Part shown: in pieces, positions 36,462 through 45,049 of the stretch | Position numbering within the stretch: position 1 is the stretch's first letter | How the letters are laid out: the number at the start of each line of letters is the position of its first letter | Assembly: GCF_020037015.1 (NCBI RefSeq) | Contig: NZ_JAIQDE010000040.1 | Span: 1 to 64,000 of the forward strand | DNA from: Corallococcus sp. AS-1-6 | Lineage (GTDB): Bacteria > Myxococcota > Myxococcia > Myxococcales > Myxococcaceae | DNA: 64,000 nucleotides | Reading direction: 5' to 3' | Made by a program: the position numbers and the translations under genes | Notes under the pieces: model-generated | What the model saw: only the letters and a program-made list of their open reading frames with translations | Told to the model about the DNA's origin: nothing | The model's database searches: none

Positions 36462-37007
36462 ATGCGTCGCCCGCTCCTGCCCACCCTGCTGCTCGCCTGC
36501 ACGCTGGCCGTTCCCGCCCTGGCGGCGGAGCCGGCGAAGAAGCCGGCCAAGGCCCCCGCCAAGGCCATCTGCGTCAACGTCAAGGACGGGAGCAAGGCGG
36601 TCCAGGGGACGAACCTGGTCATCGAGCCCGGGGAGAAGATCAAGGACGCGGTCGCCGTGGACGGCGACGTCATCGTGAAGAAGGGCGCGGTGGTGGACAA
36701 CGACGTGGCCGCCATCCGGGGCCGCGTCATCCTGGAGCCCGGCGCGAAGGTGAAGGGCGACGTGGTGTCCATTGGCGGCGAAGTGCGGGTGTCCGCGGGC
36801 GCGCACGTCGACGGGAACGCGACGGCGCTGGGCGGCAAGCTCCAGGTGGGCAGGAAGGAGGACGTGGGCGGGGAGCAGACCTCCTTGTCCCTGGTCTTCA
36901 ACGGCGACGAGCTGGTGAAGGAGTTCATCGGCAAGGCGCTCGACGAGGACGCGGGCAAGTGCCACATCCTCGACGACGACGATGACGACGGCGACAAGGA
37001 CGTCTGA
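36462..37007 (+). CDS. Secreted polymer-forming (bactofilin-like) protein
   Basis: A 181-residue exported protein. The signal peptide (MRRPLLPTLLLACTLAVPALAA) precedes a Lys/Ala/Pro stretch and then beta-helical units (GTNLVIEPGEKIKDAVAVDG, IVKKGAVV, AAIRGRVILEPGAKVKGDVV, SIGGEVRVSAGAHVDGN, ALGGKLQVG), as in bactofilin/CcmA proteins. The C-terminus is strongly acidic (DDDDDDGDKD). Its first repeats closely resemble those of the protein at 20546. Start 36462 has GGAGG 8 bp upstream; an earlier in-frame ATG at 36426 lacks it. Classical bactofilins are cytoplasmic, so an exported form is unusual. Confidence 0.8.
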   Translation: MRRPLLPTLLLACTLAVPALAAEPAKKPAKAPAKAICVNVKDGSKAVQGTNLVIEPGEKIKDAVAVDGDVIVKKGAVVDNDVAAIRGRVILEPGAKVKGDVVSIGGEVRVSAGAHVDGNATALGGKLQVGRKEDVGGEQTSLSLVFNGDELVKEFIGKALDEDAGKCHILDDDDDDGDKDV

Positions 37008-37037
37008 GCCGTCCTCCCGCGTGTCAGGGGGCCCCCG

Positions 37038-37685
37038 TCACTTCCATTCTGGCGGGGGCTTGCGCGTGGCGCGGCGGCGCGAGCGGGGTTGCAGGTGCAC
37101 CTCGTCCCCCCGGCACACGCGCACGCGCAGGAAGCGCTGGAGCTGATCCAGGGCCAGGTCGTGGTCCTTGTCGCTCTCGGCGCAGCAGCAGTCGCTGAGC
37201 ACGGTGATCTTGTATTCGTGCATGTGCGCGTCGTGGGCGCTGAAGAAGACGCACAGGTTGGTGGCGATGCCCGCGAGCAGCAGCTTCTTCGTGCCCAGGT
37301 GCTCCAGGAGGGGCACCAGCGACGTGGCGAAGAAGGCCGAGTGCTTGGGCTTGAGGATGAAGTAGTCGTCCGGCCGGGGCTTGAGCGCGCGGGCGACCCG
37401 CTGGCCCCGGCTGTCCCGCCGGGTGCAGTGCTTGTAGACGTCCGTGAAGTTGCTGCGCCACAAGTCGAAGTTGTCGTTGACGTAGATGACCGGGACGCCC
37501 GCCGTGCGCATCCTCTGCGCGAAGGGGCCCAGGCGCTCCACCATGCGCAGCGCCCAGGGCAGGACGTTCTCCCCGCCGGGGAACTCCAGGTCGTTGATGA
37601 CGTCGATGATGAGCAGCGCGGTGTCATGCCGCCGCTCGTGCGGCGTGCGCGTCTGCTTCCGGACCGCCTGGCGCGGCTTCGCCAC
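37038..37685 (-). CDS. Isochorismatase-family cysteine hydrolase
   Basis: A 215-residue cytoplasmic hydrolase of the isochorismatase/nicotinamidase fold. The catalytic Asp28 is in LLIIDVIND, Lys114 in LKPKHSAF and Cys145 in GIATNLCVFF; a conserved cis-peptide precedes the Cys. The substrate could be nicotinamide, isochorismate or another N-carbamoyl compound. The metal-binding motif typical of nicotinamidases is not evident. GTG 37685 is chosen because AGGAGG precedes it by about 6 bp; GTG 37691 is possible. A basic tail (RSRRRATRK) ends the chain. No operon partner. Confidence 0.85.
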   Translation of the reverse strand: MAKPRQAVRKQTRTPHERRHDTALLIIDVINDLEFPGGENVLPWALRMVERLGPFAQRMRTAGVPVIYVNDNFDLWRSNFTDVYKHCTRRDSRGQRVARALKPRPDDYFILKPKHSAFFATSLVPLLEHLGTKKLLLAGIATNLCVFFSAHDAHMHEYKITVLSDCCCAESDKDHDLALDQLQRFLRVRVCRGDEVHLQPRSRRRATRKPPPEWK

Positions 37686-37922
37686 GTCCACCTCCTCGTG
37701 GCGGAAGACTAATCATCGGCGGGCGGGAGGCGGAGCCCCTGGGTGGCACTGTTCGTTTTGACGAATTGCCAACCCCGCGCTCGACGCCCAGTTTCGATCC
37801 AGGGGGAAGCACGCACGACACCGCCCGCGGCCACGACCTCGGCCCGTCGTCCGCGGCATGCCCTTGCTTCCCAGGTGGCGTGGGAGCAGGCGCCCGGGCT
37901 CTACGGCGCGGGAGGAGGGCTT

Positions 37923-38374
37923 GTGAGCACTGAGAGCACGCCCTCCCCCGAGGAGGGGCTGAACCGGGTCATCAAGAAGTTCGAGCGCTTCGTCGTCGTC
38001 TCGATCGTCGTGATGATATGATGGGGGTCATCGCGCTCTCCACGCTTGAGCTGGCGTGGATCATCGCCAAGGACATCGTCACGCCGCCCATCCTCCTTCT
38101 GGAAGTGGATGAGCTGCTGGAGATCTTCGGTTTCGTCCTCCTCATCCTGATTGGCGTGGAGTTGCTGGAGACCATCAAGGCGTACCTGCGAGACAACGTC
38201 GTTCACGTTGAGATCGTCCTGGAGGTCGCGCTGATCGCCATCGCCCGGAAGGTCATCGTGCTCGACCTGTCGAAGTACGATGGCGTCAGCGTGCTCGCCA
38301 TGGCGGCGCTCATCATCGCGCTCGCGGGGGCCTTCTCCCTGAGGGTGCTGCGCCGCCGCTCCCGCCGCCGTTGA
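37923..38374 (+). pseudogene. psiE: psiE-like gene split by a frameshift
   Basis: The PsiE family (phosphate-starvation-inducible inner-membrane proteins with four helices) is recognised in the second frame: LLLEVDELLEIFGFVLL, LLETIKAYLRDNVVHVEIVL, VALIAIARKVIVLDL. Its natural N-terminus is in another frame: GTG 37923, preceded by GGAGGAGGG, reads 32 residues (EEGLNRVIKKFERFVVVSIVVMI) and stops at TGA 38019-38021. The second frame opens at ATG 38018, so the stop and start overlap as ATGA. Removing two bases near 38016 would join them inside the first membrane helix. It may be a real inactivating mutation, a sequencing slip, programmed shifting, or a coupled two-part product. The C-terminal piece is 118 residues. 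Confidence 0.75.
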
Positions 38375-38382
38375 GAGACCTT

Positions 38383-40896
38383 CTATCGCCGGGTGCGGCG
38401 GGGCCTCCACACGAGTCCCGCGAGCAGCCACCAGGCCAGGACACCCGGAAGCGCGGCGGCGCCGGCGCTGCAACCGCCGTAATCGTCCTCCAGGAGCACG
38501 GGCACCGTGCCGCCGTCCTGAACGGGCCCCGCGTCCGCGCCACTTCCCCCGTCCGGCCTGGCTCCGGCATCCGGCTGGGAGCCCGCGTCCACGGCACTGC
38601 CCGCGTCCGCCTGGGTGCCAGCGTCAGGGATTGATGACGCCTGGACCCGGACCTGGAACGTCTGGACCGCATCCGGCGATTGTCCATTGCTGGCGCGCAC
38701 GGAGACGGTCGCGGTCGCTTCGGTCGCGGGCGTCCAGGACAGACGCCCACTCACAGGGTCCAACGTCATGCCTTGCGGCCCCTGCACCAGCGTCAGCGAC
38801 GGCGCGGGCTTCCCGATCGCCGTGACCGTGTACGCATAGGGCTTTCCCACGGTCGCCTGCGTCACGGGCGCGGAGGTGATGGCAGGCGCGCCGGCCACGT
38901 CCCTGGCGATGACGGTGACCACCCGCGAGGTGAGGCCCGGCGAGGACACCGTCAGCAAGGCCACGTCGTCCTCGCTGTCCGTGTCGCGCACGGTCGCCAC
39001 GGTGACCGTCTTCGTGGACGTGCCGTCCTCGGGCGTGAAGGTCAGGGAGGCGCCGCCGGTGACCGTCACGTCCGTGCTCCCCGACGTGCGGGCCACGGTG
39101 ACCGTCACGGAGGAGGTCGGCACGTAGGTCAGGCCGACGGTGAAGGTTCCGCCCATCCCCTCATCCAGGTCGAACGAGGTGGTGGAGAGCTTGAGCGCCT
39201 GGACTTCATCCTCCTCGGTGCGCGCGTGGATCTCCACGCCGGGCACGCCCTCCGGGAAACCCTGGTCCATGGTGACGAAGAACGTGGCGTGATCGACCTG
39301 CGAGTCCGCGTCCTGGTCCGCGCTCAGGGTGATGAACTGCGGGACGCTCCAGTTGGTCGCGTTGAACAGGACCGGCTGCCCGGCGCTCACCCGGATGTCC
39401 GAGTCCTCTTCACGCCGCTCGAGCGCCACGTACGTCGGGGCCGTGGGAGGCATGGCCAGGGAGACCGTGAGCGTCTTCGACCCTCCTTCGGGGATGACCA
39501 GGTCCTGGGTGGAGACGATCACGCCCTGGCCCACGGGCAGCGGCGTGACGCGGTAGATCGTGTTGCCGAAGGACAGCACATACAGCGCGCCGTCCGGCCC
39601 CACCGCGACGTCGGTGAACGACTCCCAGTCGGAGTAGTTCACCACCAGGTCCACCTTGTTCACGGAGCCGTCCGTTCCCAGGTCGACCCGGAACACGCTC
39701 CCGTCGAAGTCCGCGAAGAAGTAATCGCCCTCGTAGTCGGAAGGAAAGCGAGTGCCGGCGTAGAACGCGCCTCCGACCACGGCATCCCCCATCGGGTCTG
39801 TCTTCAGCCCACCGCCGCCGCTCACCGCATCCGGGCCGGGCTGCGCCACGGTGAAGGACAAGGGTGTGGGAAAGCCCGTGATGAAGCCAACGCCGTTGAA
39901 GCTGGGGTCCCGCACATCGCGCAGATGCACCTTCTTGCCCTTGCGCAGAGAGGAGACCGGATAGGTGCCGTCCACGGTGAAGGTCGCGACGCCGTTCTTG
40001 CGCACGGCACCTGTCGACGTGAAGGTGAACTCCTCCCACTGGCCTGGCGTGTACGCGACCAGCGGCGACAGGAAGCCGGCGGGCTGGTTGTTCTCGTACT
40101 GCCACCAGCCCGCATGGTCGCCCCGGCCCACGCTGAAGATCTGCTCGGCGGCCTCGCCAGCGACGTTGGCCCAGAGCTTCCCGGTCGCAGGCTGGAAGCG
40201 GATCCGGAAGGGATTGCGGAAGCCCCGCGCCCAGATGAGGTCGTTGTTCGGCCCCCAGTCGTCGTAGAACGGGTTGTCCGTGGGGATGGTCCCGTCCTTG
40301 TTGACGCGAAGGATCTTCGACGCCATCTGGCTCAGGTCATCATTGCCACCCTCGGACGAGCCCAGGTCCCCTACCCCAAAATACAAGCGGCCATCTGGAC
40401 CGAAGGCCAGCCCTCCGCCGTTGTGGCTCGAGCCCGAGGGGATGTTGTCGACGATGACGGTCCGCTCGACACCGACGCCCGCCGAGTCCCTGAACCGGAG
40501 GATCTGCGTGATGAACCGGGTGACACCTCCCACGTCGACGTTCGGCTGGTTCGCGAACACGTAGACGTAGCGGTTGGTCGCGAAGGCCGGATCGAAGACC
40601 AGGCTCTGAAGACCCTGCTCACCCCCCGTCGCCACCGCTTCATCGATGAACGGCGTGGGCAGGAGCGCCCCGTTCTGGATGACCCGGACCTTGCCGCCCT
40701 TGAGCACCACGAAGAGGCGGTTGGAGCCGTCCGGTGCCCAGGTCAGCCCGGACGCTTCCTGGAGCGCGTCCGCCTCGATGAACTTCGAGACCTCGACGCC
40801 ATAGGCGCCCGAAGGCGGAGGAGGAATGCGGGTCTGGGCTTGGGCGGTGAAGGCCGCAAGGAAGGCCAGAACAAACAAGGACGGGACTGGGCGCAT
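38383..40896 (-). CDS. PQQ-type sugar-dehydrogenase-like surface protein with myxosortase-like C-terminus
   Basis: An 837-residue exported protein. The signal peptide (MRPVPSLFVLAFLAAFTAQA) precedes a six-bladed beta-propeller (about residues 30-430) of the soluble glucose/sorbosone dehydrogenase family, with SSHNGGGLAFGPDGRLYFGVGD and IWARGFRNPFRI. Calx-beta-like and immunoglobulin-like domains follow (about 440-760; TSAPVTQATVGKPYAYTV). A long Asp/Ala/Gly linker leads to YGGCSAG, one membrane helix and an Arg cluster, the MYXO-CTERM pattern processed by myxosortase in myxobacteria. It would therefore be anchored to the cell surface. Whether it binds PQQ or oxidises sugar is untested. The start at 40896 begins the leader. 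Confidence 0.85.
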   Translation of the reverse strand: MRPVPSLFVLAFLAAFTAQAQTRIPPPPSGAYGVEVSKFIEADALQEASGLTWAPDGSNRLFVVLKGGKVRVIQNGALLPTPFIDEAVATGGEQGLQSLVFDPAFATNRYVYVFANQPNVDVGGVTRFITQILRFRDSAGVGVERTVIVDNIPSGSSHNGGGLAFGPDGRLYFGVGDLGSSEGGNDDLSQMASKILRVNKDGTIPTDNPFYDDWGPNNDLIWARGFRNPFRIRFQPATGKLWANVAGEAAEQIFSVGRGDHAGWWQYENNQPAGFLSPLVAYTPGQWEEFTFTSTGAVRKNGVATFTVDGTYPVSSLRKGKKVHLRDVRDPSFNGVGFITGFPTPLSFTVAQPGPDAVSGGGGLKTDPMGDAVVGGAFYAGTRFPSDYEGDYFFADFDGSVFRVDLGTDGSVNKVDLVVNYSDWESFTDVAVGPDGALYVLSFGNTIYRVTPLPVGQGVIVSTQDLVIPEGGSKTLTVSLAMPPTAPTYVALERREEDSDIRVSAGQPVLFNATNWSVPQFITLSADQDADSQVDHATFFVTMDQGFPEGVPGVEIHARTEEDEVQALKLSTTSFDLDEGMGGTFTVGLTYVPTSSVTVTVARTSGSTDVTVTGGASLTFTPEDGTSTKTVTVATVRDTDSEDDVALLTVSSPGLTSRVVTVIARDVAGAPAITSAPVTQATVGKPYAYTVTAIGKPAPSLTLVQGPQGMTLDPVSGRLSWTPATEATATVSVRASNGQSPDAVQTFQVRVQASSIPDAGTQADAGSAVDAGSQPDAGARPDGGSGADAGPVQDGGTVPVLLEDDYGGCSAGAAALPGVLAWWLLAGLVWRPRRTRR

Positions 40897-40906
40897 GGCA
40901 GACACG

Positions 40907-41863
40907 CTACCATCCATTCCTCACGCCCCAGATGCCCACCTTGCCGTCATCCAGGCCCCAGCTCACGAAGCGCCCGTCGGGCGAGAAGTTCGCGGTGCTG
41001 CCCTGCTGGTCATCCAGATCGGAGTACGCGAAGACGTGCTGCCCGTCGCGGACGTCGATGATCACGAACGCGCTCGTGTCGGGGCTGGCCGCCAGCAGGG
41101 AACCCGCGGGGTTGAACTCCAGGTGGATGGCCAGCGATGCGGGGGCCCTGAGGCTCCGGACGATCTCCAGGGCGGGCAGCGTCAGGAACAAGAGCTCCCC
41201 CGAGGAGGTCGCGGCGACCAGGTGCTCACCGGACGGCGTGAAGGCCACGGCCCAGGTCCGCCGTGCGTCGAAGGCGCGGGTCGTGACGCGCCTGCCAGTC
41301 CGCGCGTCCCAGAGGCGCAGGGACGCATGGGTGTCGGCGTCTTGAAGTTCTTCGCCGGCCCCCGCCGCGGCGAAAGCGCCATCCGGAGAGAGCGCGCAGC
41401 CGTGGAACTGCCAGGGATCCTCCTTCCGCCAGACGAGCCAGCGCCGCTCCAGGTCCCAGAGCATCACACGGCCCACGCTCGCCACGAGCAGCAGGCGCGT
41501 GCCATCCGCGGACAGGGATGCGTGGGAGACGGAGCCGCCCGTCTCTACGGAGGACAGCAACTGGCCGTCAGCCACGGACCATGTCTGCAGGGTGCCACGC
41601 ACGGTCACCGACAACAGCCGCTGGGCGTCAGGCAGGAACCACGCGGCGATACAGCCGGGGACGGACCTCGCGAAGGACGGCTGATGGGTCTGCGCATGCA
41701 GGTCCCACCAGCGCAGCGAGACGCCCCCCTGCTTCTGGACGGACAGCAGATAGCGCGACGACGCATCCCACCCCAGCCACTGCCACCGCGAGCACTGCGA
41801 CAGCTCCGGCTCCCCCAGCGTGCGCAGCAGGGACAGGTGTTTCGCGGTGTCAGGGGTCAGCAT
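40907..41863 (-). CDS. WD40-like beta-propeller protein of the toxin-immunity operon
   Basis: A 318-residue protein with about six WD40/YVTN-type blades (repeated HASLSADGTRLLLVA, LWDLERR, ALSPDGAFAAAGAG, LRLWDARTGRR, FTPSGEHLVAATSSGE, FSPDGRFVSWGLDDGKVGIWG). There is no signal peptide, so it is cytoplasmic. The ATG overlaps the stop of the immunity gene as ATGA, so it is cotranslated. Propellers usually hold partner proteins; a role in the toxin module as an additional immunity, chaperone or scaffold factor is possible but only inferred from position. Eleven bp separate it from the next gene downstream. Confidence 0.8.
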   Translation of the reverse strand: MLTPDTAKHLSLLRTLGEPELSQCSRWQWLGWDASSRYLLSVQKQGGVSLRWWDLHAQTHQPSFARSVPGCIAAWFLPDAQRLLSVTVRGTLQTWSVADGQLLSSVETGGSVSHASLSADGTRLLLVASVGRVMLWDLERRWLVWRKEDPWQFHGCALSPDGAFAAAGAGEELQDADTHASLRLWDARTGRRVTTRAFDARRTWAVAFTPSGEHLVAATSSGELLFLTLPALEIVRSLRAPASLAIHLEFNPAGSLLAASPDTSAFVIIDVRDGQHVFAYSDLDDQQGSTANFSPDGRFVSWGLDDGKVGIWGVRNGW

Positions 41864-42558
41864 CAAGGCGCTCCAAGCGGCTCCAGCAGCCCGGCCCGTT
41901 GCAACTGAACCCTCACCTCTTCCGCGAGCGCGACATGCTCCGGCCTGCTCAGCGTGAATCGCTCCGGGGTCAGGATGACGAGGGTGCCCCGGTCCTGCAC
42001 GGGCTCCACTCGAACCAGGTCGGGAAGCGGCGGCACAGGACCGCGGTCCCGGGAGAAGTACGTCATCCAACCGATGAACGTGCCAACGTCGCCGGCCTCG
42101 GACACCGCGTCCCGATGCTCGTCGGAAATGACGACACCCCACTCCGGCTCCCAGACCATCACCATCGCCTTGAGCACCTGGGATGCGCTCCGCTCGGAAA
42201 GGAGCCCTCGTGCGGCGGGAGTCCAAACGCAGAGGTCCACCGCGTCCGGCACCGGAGAGCCACAGGAGAAGTTGATGACACTGCTGTCGTCAGCGCTCCC
42301 GTTCCATGCGGAGAAGGAGAGCTCGCCTTCGCCCGGCTGGTACTTCGTCTTCGCGAACAACTGCTGAAGTGAAAGGGCATCCGGGCTGAACCGGCTCTGG
42401 AGCGCAGCCTCCCGGGAACGGGCCTGTTCGTACCAGGTCGCGAGGCTCGGGTCCGTGGAAGCCAATCGCTGGAATAAGGCCTCGGCCCGCCGGGCATAGG
42501 TCTCCAGCGGCTCGGGCCTTCCGGGCCAGTACACCCCTGCGTAGTAGGTTTCGGTCAT
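41863..42558 (-). CDS. Imm52-family immunity protein
   Basis: A 231-residue cytoplasmic protein whose opening (TYYAGVYWPGRPEPLETYARR) and later VWEPEWGVVISDEHRD and GWMTYFSRDRG resemble Imm52 immunity proteins, which are predicted partners of Tox-REase-5 nucleases. It follows the toxin gene by 15 bp and overlaps the WD40 gene as ATGA, the usual toxin-immunity order. It should bind and block the toxin nuclease in the producer's own cytoplasm. I assign the family from pattern and context; a profile search would settle it. Confidence 0.75.
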   Translation of the reverse strand: MTETYYAGVYWPGRPEPLETYARRAEALFQRLASTDPSLATWYEQARSREAALQSRFSPDALSLQQLFAKTKYQPGEGELSFSAWNGSADDSSVINFSCGSPVPDAVDLCVWTPAARGLLSERSASQVLKAMVMVWEPEWGVVISDEHRDAVSEAGDVGTFIGWMTYFSRDRGPVPPLPDLVRVEPVQDRGTLVILTPERFTLSRPEHVALAEEVRVQLQRAGLLEPLGAP

Positions 42559-42573
42559 CGGCCGTGAAGACGT

Positions 42574-43965
42574 TCAGCGCGGAGGAGTGAAGTGGACGGG
42601 AATCCGTCCCAGACCGTTTCTCTTGAAGAGCGCTCGTACGTAGTCCGCGACCTTGCGCTCCGCGAAGTGCCATTCCAGGGGAACTCCACGGGCGACCCGC
42701 TGCTGCCGTTTGGCTTGCCGGACCATGTCCGTGAATCCCTCGAACCACCCGCCCTGCTCCACGGCCAGCTCGAGGAACTTCTCATAGCCCGGCCCTTTGG
42801 CCTCCAGCAACACGCCATGGGTGAACCCATCGAACTTGACGCTGTCGACGTCGTAGACCTGTCCCTCCGGGGCGTTGGTGATCTGGGACTGATACTTCCG
42901 GGCCGCATCCTCCATGTGCTCGGTCGCGGGCCGCCACTTCCCCGGTCCTCCGGATGAAGAAGCCCCACCGCCTGGGGCATTCGACTTCAACAGGATGACG
43001 GCCGCCCCGGGCACTCCGCCCAAGACCGTCGTCGCACGCCCGACGGGGACCGAGACGAGTTCCAGCACCAGCGCCCCCTCCGCGGACAATGAGAGCATCG
43101 GAGCCGTGGCCTCCGCGCCCACGGCCAGTCCCCTCAGCGAGCGCGTCGTGGCGGAGGCCGTTCCCCATAGCGCGACGACATTCGTGGTCAGGCGTGCGGT
43201 CTCGCGGATCTGCTCGCCACGCGTCATGTACTGGAAGCGCTCCCAATATGCGGGCGAGTTCGTGATGAGGGCTACGAGTCCCTCCGGCAGGTGTCGCAGC
43301 CCAGCGATGCTGTCCGCCGGACGCGACAGCAGTTGCCCCACCGCGTGGTACAGCTCAACGAAGGCGTCCTCGGCGCCGTCCAGTGAGCGGTTGATGACGT
43401 CAGCGTCGTCGTAAACTTCGGCGAGAGGCCTCGGGTCCGCGGCACGCAACTGCGCATCCACCTGACGGAAGACTCCGCCACGTCCGCTGTAGAAGCGGCC
43501 CAGTTCGAAGTTCCCCGCACGGAAGGCTCCATCCCTCCACTTCACCTCCGAAACCTTTTGCTGCGTGCGGCCATCCAGCGCCCAGGCGAGATAGCCGTCT
43601 GGCCGAAGCACCGCCACCTGCTCGCGGGCGAAGCGTTCCACCCGTTGCTCCAGTTGCTCACGCGACACGTCGCCGTCCGCCAGCACCTCGCGCATCAGGA
43701 AGCCCGCGACCATGCGTGGAGGGAACGACCCCAACGTCACGGGCGTCTCCGTCAGCCGTTCGAGCACTCCCACCGCGTCCTCGGGTGTGAATGGATTGCG
43801 GCGAGGGGGCAGCTCGTCCTCATCCTGCAACCCGGCATGGAACAGCACCTCCTCGAACGCGTCCGGCTGGAGAAACCGCGTGCTTCCTCTCCCGGAGGCA
43901 GCTTCCACACCCGCACAGCCACTGCAGACCAGAGCCGCGAATACCGCCAGGACAGCGAAGCGCAT
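42574..43965 (-). CDS. Lipoprotein toxin with C-terminal Tox-REase-5 nuclease domain
   Basis: A 463-residue protein. The leader ends CSGC (lipid Cys17), so it is exported and probably attached to the outer membrane. The middle (about 30-330) has no known domain and ends in a hydrophobic, Val/Ala/Gly-rich stretch (near 285-327). After a Gly/Ser hinge the last 115 residues form a restriction-endonuclease-like fold: Asp379 in KFDGF, then Glu388-Ala-Lys390 in LLEAKGPGY (the D...ExK pattern), followed by QAKRQQRVA. Imm52 and WD40 genes follow directly. A DNA-cutting toxin delivered to neighbours is likely. Delivery by outer-membrane exchange, as for SitA, is inference. Confidence 0.8.
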   Translation of the reverse strand: MRFAVLAVFAALVCSGCAGVEAASGRGSTRFLQPDAFEEVLFHAGLQDEDELPPRRNPFTPEDAVGVLERLTETPVTLGSFPPRMVAGFLMREVLADGDVSREQLEQRVERFAREQVAVLRPDGYLAWALDGRTQQKVSEVKWRDGAFRAGNFELGRFYSGRGGVFRQVDAQLRAADPRPLAEVYDDADVINRSLDGAEDAFVELYHAVGQLLSRPADSIAGLRHLPEGLVALITNSPAYWERFQYMTRGEQIRETARLTTNVVALWGTASATTRSLRGLAVGAEATAPMLSLSAEGALVLELVSVPVGRATTVLGGVPGAAVILLKSNAPGGGASSSGGPGKWRPATEHMEDAARKYQSQITNAPEGQVYDVDSVKFDGFTHGVLLEAKGPGYEKFLELAVEQGGWFEGFTDMVRQAKRQQRVARGVPLEWHFAERKVADYVRALFKRNGLGRIPVHFTPPR

Positions 43966-44119
43966 GAGCGCACTCTAGAGCGCCGGTCCAATGGGGGCCC
44001 GCGCTCCCCGCTCCGCACACCGCGTCACGGTGGGCCGCGCGCTGGGGGGCTTGAGCCGGACTGAACGGGCGGCCTATGACGCGGCCTCCCCGCCCAGGGG
44101 AACCCTTTCGAGGACCTTC

Positions 44120-44704
44120 ATGTTCAAGAAGATTGCCATTGGCGCCGTCGCAGGGCTCGCGCTGTTCGCCGGCTTCGTCGCCACGCGCCCCGATACCTTC
44201 ACCGTCACGCGCTCCGCCACCGTGCCGGGCTCGCCCGACATCGCGTTCGGCCTGGTCAATGACTTCCACCAGTGGAACCAGTGGTCTCCCTGGGAGGGCC
44301 TCGACCCGGACATGAAGCGGACCTTTGGCGGCGCGGAGTCGGGCGTGGGCGCCACCTATGCGTGGACCGGCAACGACGACGTGGGCCAGGGCCAGATGAC
44401 CATTGAAGAGGCCTCGGTCAACGCGTCCATCCGCGTGAAGCTGGAGTTCATCAAGCCCTTCGCCTCCACCAGCATCACCACCTTCGCGTTCAAGCCCGCT
44501 GACACTGGCACCACCGTCAACTGGACCATGACCGGCGACCACAACTTCATCAGCAAGGCGATGTGCCTGTTCATGGACATGGACCAGGTCGTGGGCAAGG
44601 ACTTCGAGAAGGGCCTCGCCAGCCTGAAGACCGCCGCCCAGGCCGAGGCCACGAAGCGCGCGGAGGCCGAAGCCAAGGCCGCCGTCGCCGCGCCCACACC
44701 GTAG
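44120..44704 (+). CDS. SRPBCC / polyketide-cyclase-like protein
   Basis: A 194-residue protein with an N-terminal membrane anchor or uncleaved leader (FKKIAIGAVAGLALFAGFVA) followed by a START/SRPBCC domain (FGLVNDFHQWNQWSPWEG, GAESGVGATYAWTGNDDVGQG, TTVNWTMTGDHNFISK). The C-terminus is Ala/Glu-rich helical. Such proteins bind a hydrophobic ligand; most bacterial members have no assigned function. AGGACC lies 6 bp before ATG 44120. It stands divergent from the toxin gene, 154 bp apart, but nothing ties the two in function. Confidence 0.87.
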   Translation: MFKKIAIGAVAGLALFAGFVATRPDTFTVTRSATVPGSPDIAFGLVNDFHQWNQWSPWEGLDPDMKRTFGGAESGVGATYAWTGNDDVGQGQMTIEEASVNASIRVKLEFIKPFASTSITTFAFKPADTGTTVNWTMTGDHNFISKAMCLFMDMDQVVGKDFEKGLASLKTAAQAEATKRAEAEAKAAVAAPTP

Positions 44705-45049
44705 TCCCCAAAAGAAGGGGCGGCCCGTGACTCCGGCCTCCCCTCCCCTCCCCTCACCTCAAGCCCTCACCCTGGAGCGGGTCTTGAAATTGAGCGAGCA
44801 GGCATGGTGGAGCAAGCGGGGGGAGTCCTTCGAGAGCGCCGGCAACGCCTGCACTCGGCAATCGGTTGCGCTGCGCCAGCCGAGTTCGAACGGGCAGCGG
44901 CATGGTCCACCTGTCCACGAGAGCGGACCACGCCCACCCACGTGGGAGGGGCTGGCGTGTGCTCCTGAAGCCCGCGTGGCCTTGACGGACAGTTGCCGCA
45001 TCCGGCGTTGCGGCTGACGTTCCGCTGTCCTTTCAAGAGGGGGGAATGA
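44705..45049. other. Intergenic gap without a clear gene
   Basis: Between the SRPBCC gene and the repeat lipoprotein. It begins with a CCCC/GGGG mini-hairpin (weak terminator at about 44707-44722), then a C-rich stretch. A 96-codon frame from 44727 has no leader, helix or motif and is not called. TGGTCC and GGACCA six-base arms near 44903-44932 form a weak dyad. A strong ribosome site (GAGGGGGGAATGA) ends the gap. The promoter of the downstream lipoprotein must lie here but is not recognisable. Confidence 0.5.

Noticed and set aside
44727-45017. 96-codon open frame in the gap before the repeat lipoprotein
   Set aside because: No leader, helix, conserved motif or ribosome site; composition resembles non-coding frames.
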